12,530 nucleotides of DNA from an uncultured Collinsella sp. GTDB lineage: Bacteria; Actinomycetota; Coriobacteriia; Coriobacteriales; Coriobacteriaceae. Below the pieces are notes generated by a model. It saw only the letters and a list, made by a program, of their open reading frames with translations, had not been told where the DNA came from and did not search any database. Positions 6,450 through 12,530 of the stretch are shown here, piece after piece. Made by a program: the position numbers and the translations under genes. The stretch is taken from assembly GCA_900751665.1 (NCBI GenBank), contig CAADSV010000203.1:1-12530 (forward strand), in the 5' to 3' direction. Position 1 is the stretch's first letter, and every line of letters begins with the position of its first letter.

Positions 6450-6455
6450 ATTATA
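6450..6455 (-). promoter_or_regulatory. candidate -10 box of the YtxH/PRC operon
   Basis: A perfect TATAAT on the minus strand, 51 nt before the YtxH start codon. No convincing -35 lies 16-18 nt upstream. A TTGCCG/CGGCAA inverted repeat (6471-6498) just upstream could help end the preceding gene or bind a regulator. Its position between two genes of the same strand suggests that this pair has its own promoter. Confidence 0.5.
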
Positions 6456-6534
6456 CCCGCAGCGCATCACTTGCCGCTCCGCTCATCTGCGTACGGCAAA
6501 GGCGCAGGTACGTGATGGTGATAAACGCGTAGGC

Positions 6535-7368
6535 CTACTCCTGAGGCATAGCCGGCATGGCCACCGTGGCACCCGGGTCCTCGCCGGCGCCGTCCACGAG
6601 CGGCAGGCCGCCCTCATGCGCAGGTCCTGCCGGAGCCGTCGCAGCACCGCCAAAGACGGCAGCGGAGGCCTCGTGGTTCTCGGCAACCGCGCCCTCGGTA
6701 TCAATCGCCACCTGGGGCTCGTCGTCAAAGTTGGGGACGCCCTGGGGCTCGGTGGGAACGGGCTCAGCGGTCGCATCGGCAACGGGCTCGGCGTCGACCG
6801 GCACATCGCCCTCGTCAGCGCCCTCGTCCTCGGCAGCATCTTCGCCGTTCGCAGCGGCGACGGCCTCGTGAGGATCCTTGCCCTCGGCCTCGGCGCGCAT
6901 GCCCAGCACCAGGTTGCGCAGGCCCGCGACCGTGCCCTCCACGTCGGGGGCAGGCTGGTCGGCGTGCAGATAGGCCCAGTCCATCATAAAGGTGGCCGAA
7001 GACAGCGCACCGATGGCCAGCGCGTCGTCGGGGCACGAAAGCTCAACCTCAAAGACGCGCTCGTCGTGCTCGCTTACGCGCGTGCGGCCGCACGAGATGC
7101 TACCGGCAAGACCGGTCTCGTTCATGAGCTCGACCGTCACATGCTCAAGCAGATGGCAAAGCTCGGTCTGGCCCATGCAGTCCTGGAACTCGCGACCGGA
7201 ATCACCCAGGCACAGGTGCTTGGCAATCGCCGGCACCAGGTAATACACGCGCGCCGTGGCCTCGATGTCCTCCGAGGTCATGAGCGGCATGCCGGGGTTC
7301 ACCAGCACATGCGCGCAGATCTTGTCCTCGCTGACGGTGACCTTAAGGATGTTGAACAGGCCTGCCAT
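6535..7368 (-). CDS. protein with cyanophycin-synthetase-like N-terminal domain and acidic tail
   Basis: 277 residues in two halves. Residues 1-160 are a compact domain. CHLLEHVTVELMNETG (71-86) followed by CGRTR (93-97) and VFEVEL matches the pattern I know from the N-domain of cyanophycin synthetase (GHVVEHVALELQ, GRTR, VFEYE). The ATP-grasp and Mur-ligase-like domains that make cyanophycin are absent, so it is not a synthetase. Residues 166-277 are a disordered, Glu/Asp/Ala/Pro-rich tail. There is no signal peptide or membrane helix. The ATG at 7368 has GGGGAG 4 nt upstream. It starts 24 nt after the CNNM-like gene, so the two are probably co-transcribed. The function of free-standing versions is unknown to me. 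Confidence 0.75.
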   Translation of the reverse strand: MAGLFNILKVTVSEDKICAHVLVNPGMPLMTSEDIEATARVYYLVPAIAKHLCLGDSGREFQDCMGQTELCHLLEHVTVELMNETGLAGSISCGRTRVSEHDERVFEVELSCPDDALAIGALSSATFMMDWAYLHADQPAPDVEGTVAGLRNLVLGMRAEAEGKDPHEAVAAANGEDAAEDEGADEGDVPVDAEPVADATAEPVPTEPQGVPNFDDEPQVAIDTEGAVAENHEASAAVFGGAATAPAGPAHEGGLPLVDGAGEDPGATVAMPAMPQE

Positions 7369-7392
7369 AACTCTCCCCTACTCTTCCTTGTC

Positions 7393-8766
7393 CTACTCGT
7401 CGCCGTCGTGCGGATTCGCGGAACCCGCACCCGACGTCGTCGGCTCGTCTACCGAAGACTCGGAATCCTTCTTATCGGTTTCGGCCGGAGCGATCACGCG
7501 AATGAGCGAGATGCGCTGGCCACGCATCGACTGCACTTTAAACTTGTACCCCGCGACCTCAAACACCTCTCCGATGTCGGGCACCGAGTCGCAAAGCTCC
7601 AAAATCCAGCCGGCGATGGTCTCATAATCATCGCTTTCCTCGAGCGGCCAACCAAGCTCAATCGCGTCATCGCACGAAAAACGCCCATCAACGAGCCACT
7701 CGCGGCGCGAAAGGCGCGTGAGATACTTGTTGTCGGGGTCGAACTCGTCCTCGATCTCGCCGACGATCTCCTCGACGATGTCCTCGATGGTGATGATGCC
7801 GGCCGTGCCGCCGTACTCGTCCACGACCACCACGATCTGGTCGTGCGAGGTCTGCATCTCGGACAGCAGCGGCAGGATGTCCTTGGTGTCGGGCACAAAG
7901 GTGGCGTCGCGCAAAAAGCCGGCGATGGGCTGGTCGCCCTTGCCGTCGAGCGCGGGCTGAATCAGGTCCTTGATGTGCGCGATGCCGGCGACGTTGTCGG
8001 GATCCTCGTGATAGACGGGGATGCGGCTAAAGCCGGTCTGGCGCATGGTGGACAGCACGTCGGCGACCGTCTCGTCGTCCTCGCACATGGTGGTGTCCAC
8101 GCGCGGCACCATGACCTCGCGGGCAACGGTGTCGCCCAGGTCGAAGATCTCGTGGATCATGCGCTTTTCCTCGTCGAGCAGGTCGTCCTGCTCCGAGACC
8201 ATGTACTTGATCTCTTCTTCCGAGACGTTCTGGCGGTCGTCGGCACTCTTGATGCGCAGGATGCGGGCCAGGCCATCGGAGCAAGCACCGGTCAGCCACA
8301 CGAGCGGACGGGCAATCTTTTGGAACACGGAAAGCGGGCCCACGACCTGCTTGGACACGCCCTCGGCATTGGCCAGGCCGATGCGCTTGGGGACGAGCTC
8401 GCCGATCACGATGGACACGAAGGCGACCGCGACGGTGATGATGACCGGCGCCAGGCCGCGCGCGATGGCGGAGAGCGGCGCGATGCCAAAGCTCATGAGC
8501 CACGTGGCGAGCGGGTCGGACAGACTCGTCGAGGCGACGGCGGACGAGGCGAAGCCCACGAGCGTGATGGCGACCTGGATGGTGGCGAGCAGCTGGTCGG
8601 AGTCGGCAGCCAGCTTAATGGCACGCTCGGCGCGCTTGTCGCCTTCCTCGGCCTCGTGCTCCAGCACGGCGCGCTTGGCCGTGGTGAGCGCCATCTCAGA
8701 CATAGAGAAGTAGCCGTTGATGAGGGTCAAAACGAGGGTGGTGATAAGGGAGATGGTTATGTCCAT
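7393..8766 (-). CDS. CNNM/CorC-HlyC family membrane protein with CBS pair
   Basis: 457 residues. An N-terminal CNNM transmembrane domain (about 1-165; NGYFSMSEMAL at 17-27 and IGELVPKRIGL at 121-131) is followed by a CBS pair (about 212-335; EVMVPRVDT, GFSRIPVY, DEYGGTAGIITIEDIVEEIVGEI) and a C-terminal CorC/HlyC domain (about 345-426). A short acidic tail ends the protein. Members export or regulate Mg2+ and sometimes other divalent ions or Na+; bacterial orthologues include MpfA and YhdP-type proteins. The ATG at 8766 fits the family start (MDITIS...); the longer open frame to 9006 would overlap the upstream gene. GGAGG lies 15 nt before the ATG, unusually far. It follows the hemolysin III gene by 113 nt. 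Confidence 0.9.
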   Translation of the reverse strand: MDITISLITTLVLTLINGYFSMSEMALTTAKRAVLEHEAEEGDKRAERAIKLAADSDQLLATIQVAITLVGFASSAVASTSLSDPLATWLMSFGIAPLSAIARGLAPVIITVAVAFVSIVIGELVPKRIGLANAEGVSKQVVGPLSVFQKIARPLVWLTGACSDGLARILRIKSADDRQNVSEEEIKYMVSEQDDLLDEEKRMIHEIFDLGDTVAREVMVPRVDTTMCEDDETVADVLSTMRQTGFSRIPVYHEDPDNVAGIAHIKDLIQPALDGKGDQPIAGFLRDATFVPDTKDILPLLSEMQTSHDQIVVVVDEYGGTAGIITIEDIVEEIVGEIEDEFDPDNKYLTRLSRREWLVDGRFSCDDAIELGWPLEESDDYETIAGWILELCDSVPDIGEVFEVAGYKFKVQSMRGQRISLIRVIAPAETDKKDSESSVDEPTTSGAGSANPHDGDE

Positions 8767-8879
8767 CGGGAGTTTCTCGAACCTCCAAGATTCGGGACGT
8801 CGGATTAAAACGTTGATGGCGGATAGGGCAGTTGCGCCCGGCGGCCGCTTGGATGGGCCCGCGGGCACAGGCGCGATCG

Positions 8880-9563
8880 CTAGATTACGAAGAGAATCAC
8901 CGCCATGAACTGGAAGATGCTGCCGGCGAGTACCCACAGGTGAAACACGCTGTGAAGATAGCGCACGTTTTTGGCGATATAGAACGGCACGCCCGCGGTG
9001 TAGCACACGCCGCCGACGGCGAGCAGGGCAAGTGCCACGGGGTTGAGCAGCGCCACAAGTTCGGGCAGCTTAAAGACAACGAGCCAGCCCATCAGCAGAT
9101 AGACCAGGCCGCTTACCCAATGCGGCTGGCGCTCTCGCAGGAAGCACTCGAGGGCGATGCCGATGATGGCGATGGCCCATACGGCAAAGAACAGCACAGC
9201 GCCGCCGTCGTTTGCGAGCGTGATGAGGCAAAACGGCGTATAGCTGCCGGCTATGAGCAGGTAGATGCAGCTGTGATCGATGATGCGAAACACGCGCTTG
9301 GCGCGCGCGGGCTGAATCGCGTGGTAGAGCGTGGAGGCTAGGTATTCGAGGATAATGCTGACGCCATAGACAATCGCCGCGGCCATGTGGGCCGGGCCTC
9401 CGCCGCGCAGGGCGGCGAATACGATCAGGAGCACCAGGCCCGCGATACCCAGCAGGCAGCCGACACCATGGGTGACGGAGTTCATGATCTCCTCACCCAC
9501 CGTGTAGTGTGGAACGGCCGCGGTCTTGGGTCGCGGCTTAGAACTGTCGCTCGAATCGGACAT
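8880..9563 (-). CDS. trhA: hemolysin III / PAQR-family membrane protein
   Basis: 227 residues with about seven membrane helices and the family's metal-site signature: EEIMNSVTH (24-32), STLYH (77-81), DHSCIYLLIAGSYTPF (96-111) and HSVFHLWVLAGS (204-215). The conserved His and Asp residues correspond to the zinc-binding site of PAQR receptors and related hydrolases. NCBI names bacterial members TrhA, a membrane-homeostasis protein; the hemolysin label is historical. ATG 9563 is chosen, with GGAGG 11 nt upstream; the TTG six codons earlier would lie on top of that site. It is divergent from the alpha/beta hydrolase gene and heads the minus strand run. Confidence 0.9.
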   Translation of the reverse strand: MSDSSDSSKPRPKTAAVPHYTVGEEIMNSVTHGVGCLLGIAGLVLLIVFAALRGGGPAHMAAAIVYGVSIILEYLASTLYHAIQPARAKRVFRIIDHSCIYLLIAGSYTPFCLITLANDGGAVLFFAVWAIAIIGIALECFLRERQPHWVSGLVYLLMGWLVVFKLPELVALLNPVALALLAVGGVCYTAGVPFYIAKNVRYLHSVFHLWVLAGSIFQFMAVILFVI

Positions 9564-9671
9564 GCCGGTTACATCCTCCAACGTAAAGAGTTCTCAACAC
9601 TATATCAAAGCGTCTGGGTACGTGCGAAATTTGCACCATACGCGACCCTTTGTTTACCCATTCTTTGCCTG

Positions 9672-9700
9672 TTGACGCATCAACGGCGAACGTCCATAAT
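9672..9700 (+). promoter_or_regulatory. sigma70-type promoter of the alpha/beta hydrolase gene
   Basis: TTGACG (9672-9677) and CATAAT (9695-9700) are separated by exactly 17 bp, close to the housekeeping consensus. Transcription would start near 9707, about 42 nt before the start codon at 9749. A short GATGT/ACATC inverted repeat lies between the promoter and the gene. Confidence 0.75.
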
Positions 9701-9748
9701 GCGCTTGCATTAAATGTTGATGTATTAACATCTTATAGGAAAGCTTCT

Positions 9749-10714
9749 ATGTCTCAAAACGCACGTTCCCATCGAAAGCTCAAGATAGCCGGCGTCGTTG
9801 CGCTGGTGCTCGTTGTCGCGCTGCTGGGGTTTGCCGGCAACTTTTTGTTTGACTTTGCCCTGAACCCCCAAGCGCCGTACACCATGAAGATGATGCAGGA
9901 TGGCAAGGACGCCGAAAAGGGCGAGCAGATGGACGCCGAGGAGGGCGAGGCACGGGCGTGGTTTAAGGAAAACCGCGAGAGCAGCAGCCTCACCGCGAAC
10001 GACGGAACCGAGCTTGCCGCCTGGTATTTTGCTGCGTCGGAGAGCGCGCACGACTACGCCGTCTGCCTGCATGGATATACCAACGAGCCCATCGGTATGG
10101 CCCGATACGGCAAGCGATTCCACGACCGCGGCATGAACGTACTCGCACCCGCCGCACGCGCCCACGAGCGCTCCGGCGGCGACTATATCGGCATGGGCTG
10201 GCCCGAGCGGCTCGATGTCGTCGCATGGATCGAGCGAATCGTTCAGGCTGACCCCGAGGCGCGCATCCTGGTCTTTGGCGAGTCGATGGGTGCGGCAACC
10301 GCCATGAACGTCGCGGGGGAACCTCTGCCCGCAAACGTGAAATGCATTATCGAGGACTGCGGTTATACAAGTGTTTGGGACGAGTTTTCTCTGCAGCTCA
10401 AGGACGTGTTTGGCCTGCCCAGCTTTCCCTTGCTCGATGTAGCAAACTTGGTGTGCAACGTGCGCGCGGGCTACGACTTTCATAAGGCGAGCAGTGTGGA
10501 GCAACTCAAACACGCGACGGTTCCCATGCTGTTTATCCACGGCGACCAGGACACCTTTGTACCGTACAGCATGCTCGACCAAAACTACGACGTGTGCGCC
10601 AGCAAGGTCAAGCAAAAGCTCACTATCCATGGCGCCACCCACGCCAAGAGCGCGCAGGTCGACCCCGAACTCTACTGGAACACGGTCGACAACTTCCTCG
10701 ACAAGAATTTTTAG
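9749..10714 (+). CDS. membrane-anchored alpha/beta hydrolase (YqkD-like)
   Basis: 321 residues: a short basic N-terminus, one membrane helix (about 13-34) and an external alpha/beta hydrolase domain. The nucleophile elbow is G177-E-S179-M-G. The acid is in HGDQD (D268) and the histidine in HGATH (H298). The segment RAHERSGGDYIGMGW (137-151) follows the RAHGKSxGxYIGMGW pattern of B. subtilis YqkD-type hydrolases. The substrate is unknown; a serine esterase or peptidase acting at the cell surface is likely. ATG 9749 is chosen because AGGAAAG lies 6-8 nt upstream and it follows the promoter correctly; the open frame from 9650 begins upstream of that promoter. Single-gene unit, convergent with the ferredoxin gene. 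Confidence 0.9.
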   Translation: MSQNARSHRKLKIAGVVALVLVVALLGFAGNFLFDFALNPQAPYTMKMMQDGKDAEKGEQMDAEEGEARAWFKENRESSSLTANDGTELAAWYFAASESAHDYAVCLHGYTNEPIGMARYGKRFHDRGMNVLAPAARAHERSGGDYIGMGWPERLDVVAWIERIVQADPEARILVFGESMGAATAMNVAGEPLPANVKCIIEDCGYTSVWDEFSLQLKDVFGLPSFPLLDVANLVCNVRAGYDFHKASSVEQLKHATVPMLFIHGDQDTFVPYSMLDQNYDVCASKVKQKLTIHGATHAKSAQVDPELYWNTVDNFLDKNF

Positions 10715-10744
10715 GCAAAAAGCAACGTCTGGGGTTTTGTTGCC

Positions 10745-10779
10745 AAAAATCGGTTTGTAGTCGGCGGTATTCGATTTTT
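10745..10779 (+). terminator. possible AU-rich hairpin after the hydrolase gene
   Basis: Perfect 8-bp arms AAAAATCG (10745-10752) and CGATTTTT (10772-10779) enclose a 19-nt loop. The 3' arm itself supplies a T-run in the + direction. The GC-poor stem and long loop make it a weaker terminator than the hairpin that follows at 10793. It may serve as a first stop for hydrolase transcripts. Confidence 0.4.
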
Positions 10780-10792
10780 CACCGCACTTCTG

Positions 10793-10831
10793 AAAAGCCG
10801 CCCGCAAGCGTTGTGCTCGTGGGCGGCTTTT
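10793..10831. terminator. bidirectional Rho-independent terminator between convergent genes
   Basis: Perfect 11-bp arms AAAAGCCGCCC (10793-10803) and GGGCGGCTTTT (10821-10831) have a 17-nt loop. The A-run on one flank and T-run on the other let it act on both strands. It lies 79 nt after the hydrolase stop and 47 nt after the ferredoxin gene stop. Confidence 0.85.
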
Positions 10832-10878
10832 GCTCAACTAACGCTACAAAGGCGCTTGTTTTGTCCAATAGCTAGGCG

Positions 10879-12084
10879 CTACTTGACCTCGATGAGCTCG
10901 TACTTGCTCGTGCCCAGGCCGATCTTTTCGGCGTGCGCGATGCAGGTACGCCAGTCGGTGTCGGGATGCGTGATGCAGAAGGGATCCTTGGCCTGCTCGC
11001 CCTCCAGATGCTCGTGATTGTGCTCCATCTTGGCCGCGCTGTCGGTAAGCTCGGTGTTGGGCAGCGGCTCGGATGCCATGACGGCATCGGCGCAGGCCTG
11101 GTCGATGGCGACCGGGTCGAAGCTCGCGAACATGCCGATATCGTTGACGATAGGTGTGTCGTTTTCGGGATGGCAATCGCAGTTGGGGCTGATATCCATA
11201 GCCAGCGAAATGTGGAAGCTGGGACGATCCTGGACAACGGCCTTGGTGTACTCGGCGATCTTGCAGTTGAGCACGTCGGCCGCGGCTTCATAGCCGGGCT
11301 TGATGGCGTCCTGGTTGCATGCCGCAATGCAGCGTCCGCAGCCCACGCAGCGATCGTGGTCGATGGCAGCCACGTGCACCGTGCGAGTGTTGCCGCTGGC
11401 AAGCTCGCGCTCGCGGGTGCCGTCGAACGAGATGGCGTTGTGCGCGCAGATCTTTTCGCAGGCACGGCAGCCAACGCAGTGCTCGGTCGCGACGTTCGGC
11501 TTGCCGGCGGCATGCTGCTCCATCTTGCCGGCGCGACTGCCGCCGCCCATGCCCAGGTTCTTCATGGCGCCGCCAAAGCCGGCCTGCTCATGACCCTTAA
11601 AGTGGGTGAGGCTAATCACGATATCGGCGTCCATGAGCGCCTGACCGATCTTGGCCTCGCGCACGTACTCGCCGCCCTCGACCGGGACGAGCGCCTCGTC
11701 GGTACCCTTGAGGCCGTCGGCGATGATAATCTGGCAACCCGTGGCATACGGGGTAAAGCCGTTCTGGTAGGCAGTGTCGATGTGCTCGAGCGCGTTTTTG
11801 CGGCTACCGACATAGAGCGTATTGCAGTCGGTGAGGAAGGGCTTGCCGCCCAGCTCCTTCACCACGTCCGCGACGGCGCGGGCGTAGTTGGGGCGCAAAA
11901 AGCTCAGGTTGCCCAGCTCGCCAAAGTGAATCTTGATGGCGACGAACTTGTTCTCAAAGTCGATCTGCTCAATACCGGCGTGACGTATGAGGCGCTTGAG
12001 CTTGTCGAGCTGGCTCTCGCGAGCATGCGTGCGCAGGTTGGTGAAGTACACCTTAGCGGGTGCTGCGGGTGCAGTTGCGGTCAT
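10879..12084 (-). CDS. DUF362 domain protein with two [4Fe-4S] clusters
   Basis: 401 residues, cytoplasmic. A DUF362 domain (about 10-190) contains VAIKIHFGELGN, a TDCNTLY motif (85-91), and SLTHFKGHEQAGFGGAMKNLGMG (158-180). A bacterial ferredoxin pair is inserted after it: CVGCRACEKIC (C203, C206, C209, C213) and CVGCGRCIAAC (C246, C249, C252, C256). Each set can hold one [4Fe-4S] cluster. A second conserved part follows, with CDCHPEND (302-309). DUF362 ferredoxins are common in anaerobes, but the electron partner and substrate are not known to me. The ATG at 12084 has GAGGGG 8 nt upstream. It appears to be a single-gene unit with its own promoter. Confidence 0.92.
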   Translation of the reverse strand: MTATAPAAPAKVYFTNLRTHARESQLDKLKRLIRHAGIEQIDFENKFVAIKIHFGELGNLSFLRPNYARAVADVVKELGGKPFLTDCNTLYVGSRKNALEHIDTAYQNGFTPYATGCQIIIADGLKGTDEALVPVEGGEYVREAKIGQALMDADIVISLTHFKGHEQAGFGGAMKNLGMGGGSRAGKMEQHAAGKPNVATEHCVGCRACEKICAHNAISFDGTRERELASGNTRTVHVAAIDHDRCVGCGRCIAACNQDAIKPGYEAAADVLNCKIAEYTKAVVQDRPSFHISLAMDISPNCDCHPENDTPIVNDIGMFASFDPVAIDQACADAVMASEPLPNTELTDSAAKMEHNHEHLEGEQAKDPFCITHPDTDWRTCIAHAEKIGLGTSKYELIEVK

Positions 12085-12126
12085 AGATATATCCCCTCGG
12101 TCTATATGGCGTTACAGACATAGAGG

Positions 12127-12157
12127 ATGGTACCAGTTAAAGCAGAGTTAAAGTCAA
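12127..12157 (-). promoter_or_regulatory. candidate regulated promoter of the DUF362 gene with direct repeat
   Basis: On the minus strand TTGACT (12157-12152) and TACCAT (12132-12127) are 19 bp apart, the long spacer typical of MerR-family-activated promoters. The region contains two copies of AGTTAAAG (+ strand, 12135-12142 and 12146-12153), 11 bp apart and so on the same DNA face. A repressor or activator site is plausible. The direct, not inverted, arrangement is unusual for MerR proteins, so the regulator class is open. Confidence 0.4.
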
Positions 12158-12166
12158 GTACGGCAC

Positions 12167-12197
12167 CTAGTCATTGGGGACGTTCTTAAATGACTAG
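12167..12197. repeat. GGGGAC palindromic repeat, copy B
   Basis: CTAGTCATT (12167-12175) and AATGACTAG (12189-12197) form a perfect 9-bp inverted repeat. Bases 12168-12190 are identical to 3738-3760 of copy A, after which the two diverge. It stands 10 bp upstream of the -35 of the DUF362 promoter. Confidence 0.7.
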
Positions 12198-12230
12198 TCG
12201 CAAGGGACACTCTTTCGCCGCCCGGCAGTT

Positions 12231-12286
12231 GGAGACAGTCCTTGCCAGCCCGGCCGGCGAGCCGACGAATGGCAAGGACTGTCCCC
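12231..12286. repeat. long inverted repeat near the end of the ABC permease gene
   Basis: GACAGTCCTTGCCA (12234-12247) and TGGCAAGGACTGTC (12270-12283) are perfect 14-bp arms. One mismatch and two more pairs extend the stem to 12231 and 12286. The right end reads GGGGACAGTCC on the minus strand, the same GGGGAC end as copies A and B. The loop is GC-rich and contains CCGGCCGG. It lies 5 nt beyond the permease stop codon and could also terminate or stabilise that transcript, although there is no T-run. Confidence 0.65.
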
Positions 12287-12291
12287 GATGG

Positions 12292-12530
12292 CTACTCCTG
12301 CACTTTGAGGGCTTCGGCCAAGCTGACGCGCTTGATGGAGCGCGTGTGCAGCAGTGCCACGACCAGGTAGGTCGCAAAGCCGATTCCTGCGCACGCCGCC
12401 ATGGACCAAGCGGGCACGTAGATCTCGATATTGCCGTTGTAGGCGAGCAACATCGAGCGGAAGAGGGCCGTGAGCGAGCCAATAATGACCGGCAGGGGCA
12501 GGACGGCCGGCGCCCCCACCCACAACCGGG
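12292..12530 (-). CDS. ABC transporter permease, FtsX-type C-terminus (partial)
   Basis: The last 79 or so codons of a gene that begins outside the window. A hydrophobic helix around LPLPVIIGSLTALF is followed by a short loop and a last helix (WSMAACAGIGFATYLVVALL). The cytoplasmic tail TRSIKRVSLAEALKVQE is the usual ending of FtsX/MacB-type permeases, which often close with ALK or ALR plus a few residues. The partner ATPase and substrate are not visible. The frame stays open to the window edge; the TTG at 12525 is internal, not a start. Confidence 0.78.
   Translation of the reverse strand, partial: RLWVGAPAVLPLPVIIGSLTALFRSMLLAYNGNIEIYVPAWSMAACAGIGFATYLVVALLHTRSIKRVSLAEALKVQE

Noticed and set aside
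6247..8808. 853-codon open frame on the + strand
   Set aside because: It lies antisense to three well-supported genes (YtxH, cyanophycin-synthetase-like, CNNM/CorC) and reads as a His/Arg/Gly-rich string with no domain; such shadows are common in high-GC DNA.
8767..9006. N-terminal extension of the CNNM-like protein to 9006
   Set aside because: It overlaps the hemolysin III gene and adds 80 residues foreign to the family; ATG 8766 begins at the expected membrane helix.
10722..10743. GCAAC/GTTGC hairpin just after the hydrolase stop
   Set aside because: Only 5 bp with a 12-nt loop and no T-run; the hairpins at 10745 and 10793 are better terminators.
9725..10837. 370-codon open frame on the minus strand
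   Set aside because: Antisense to the alpha/beta hydrolase, whose catalytic motifs, promoter and ribosome binding site are all present on the + strand.
1..12530. CRISPR array, tRNA, rRNA or prophage
   Set aside because: No regularly spaced repeat series, no cloverleaf or conserved rRNA segments, and no phage-type genes were seen on either strand.

Overview
The window reads as chromosomal DNA from a high-GC, Gram-positive anaerobe of the class Coriobacteriia. Collinsella is my best guess, inferred from gene content and style: a NRAMP-type magnesium-transporter relative paired with a PRC/MgtE_N/CBS protein, a DUF362 double-cluster ferredoxin, frequent GTG/TTG starts, AGGAGG-like ribosome binding sites, and GGGGAC-containing short palindromic repeats. 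No rRNA, tRNA, CRISPR array, phage gene or transposase gene is visible.

Layout. Bases 1-38 may be the last codons of a + strand gene. Bases 39-280 are non-coding, with an AT-rich core. From 331 to 9563 nine genes all lie on the minus strand. In transcription order they are: a hemolysin III/PAQR membrane protein (8880-9563); a CNNM/CorC-type CBS membrane protein (7393-8766); a protein with a cyanophycin-synthetase-like N-terminal domain and an acidic tail (6535-7368); a YtxH-family small membrane protein (6009-6398) coupled by a 1-nt overlap to a PRC-barrel-like protein (5254-6009); a membrane-anchored NodB-fold protein whose metal-binding histidines are replaced (3775-5181); and a two-gene unit of an MgtE_N/CBS membrane protein (1602-3446) and a NRAMP-type transporter (331-1593), closed by a strong terminator (281-313). 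Divergent from the hemolysin III gene, a + strand alpha/beta hydrolase (9749-10714) has a clear sigma70-type promoter. It converges on a minus strand DUF362 ferredoxin gene (10879-12084) across a two-sided terminator. The window closes with the 3' end of an ABC transporter permease (12292-12530, minus).

How the genes fit together. Three proteins belong to families of divalent-cation (chiefly Mg2+) transport or sensing: the NRAMP-like carrier, its MgtE_N/CBS partner, and the CNNM/CorC protein. The carrier has altered NRAMP signature motifs (GNDAGG in helix 1, no MPH in helix 6). The partner keeps the cytosolic Mg-sensing modules of MgtE but has a membrane domain without the MgtE pore motif I would expect. 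I infer that the partner senses Mg2+ and the NRAMP-like protein transports it. A cell-envelope group (YtxH, PRC-barrel, degenerate deacetylase) lies between them.

The most unusual parts are: the 5' leader of the MgtE_N/CBS gene, with a foldable three-stem region, an overlapping competing hairpin and a 10-codon upstream ORF carrying the best ribosome binding site; the apparently metal-blind deacetylase; the free-standing cyanophycin-synthetase-like domain; and two dispersed copies of a GGGGAC palindromic repeat, one of which supplies a stop codon. All of this is read by eye; no database search or folding calculation was run.
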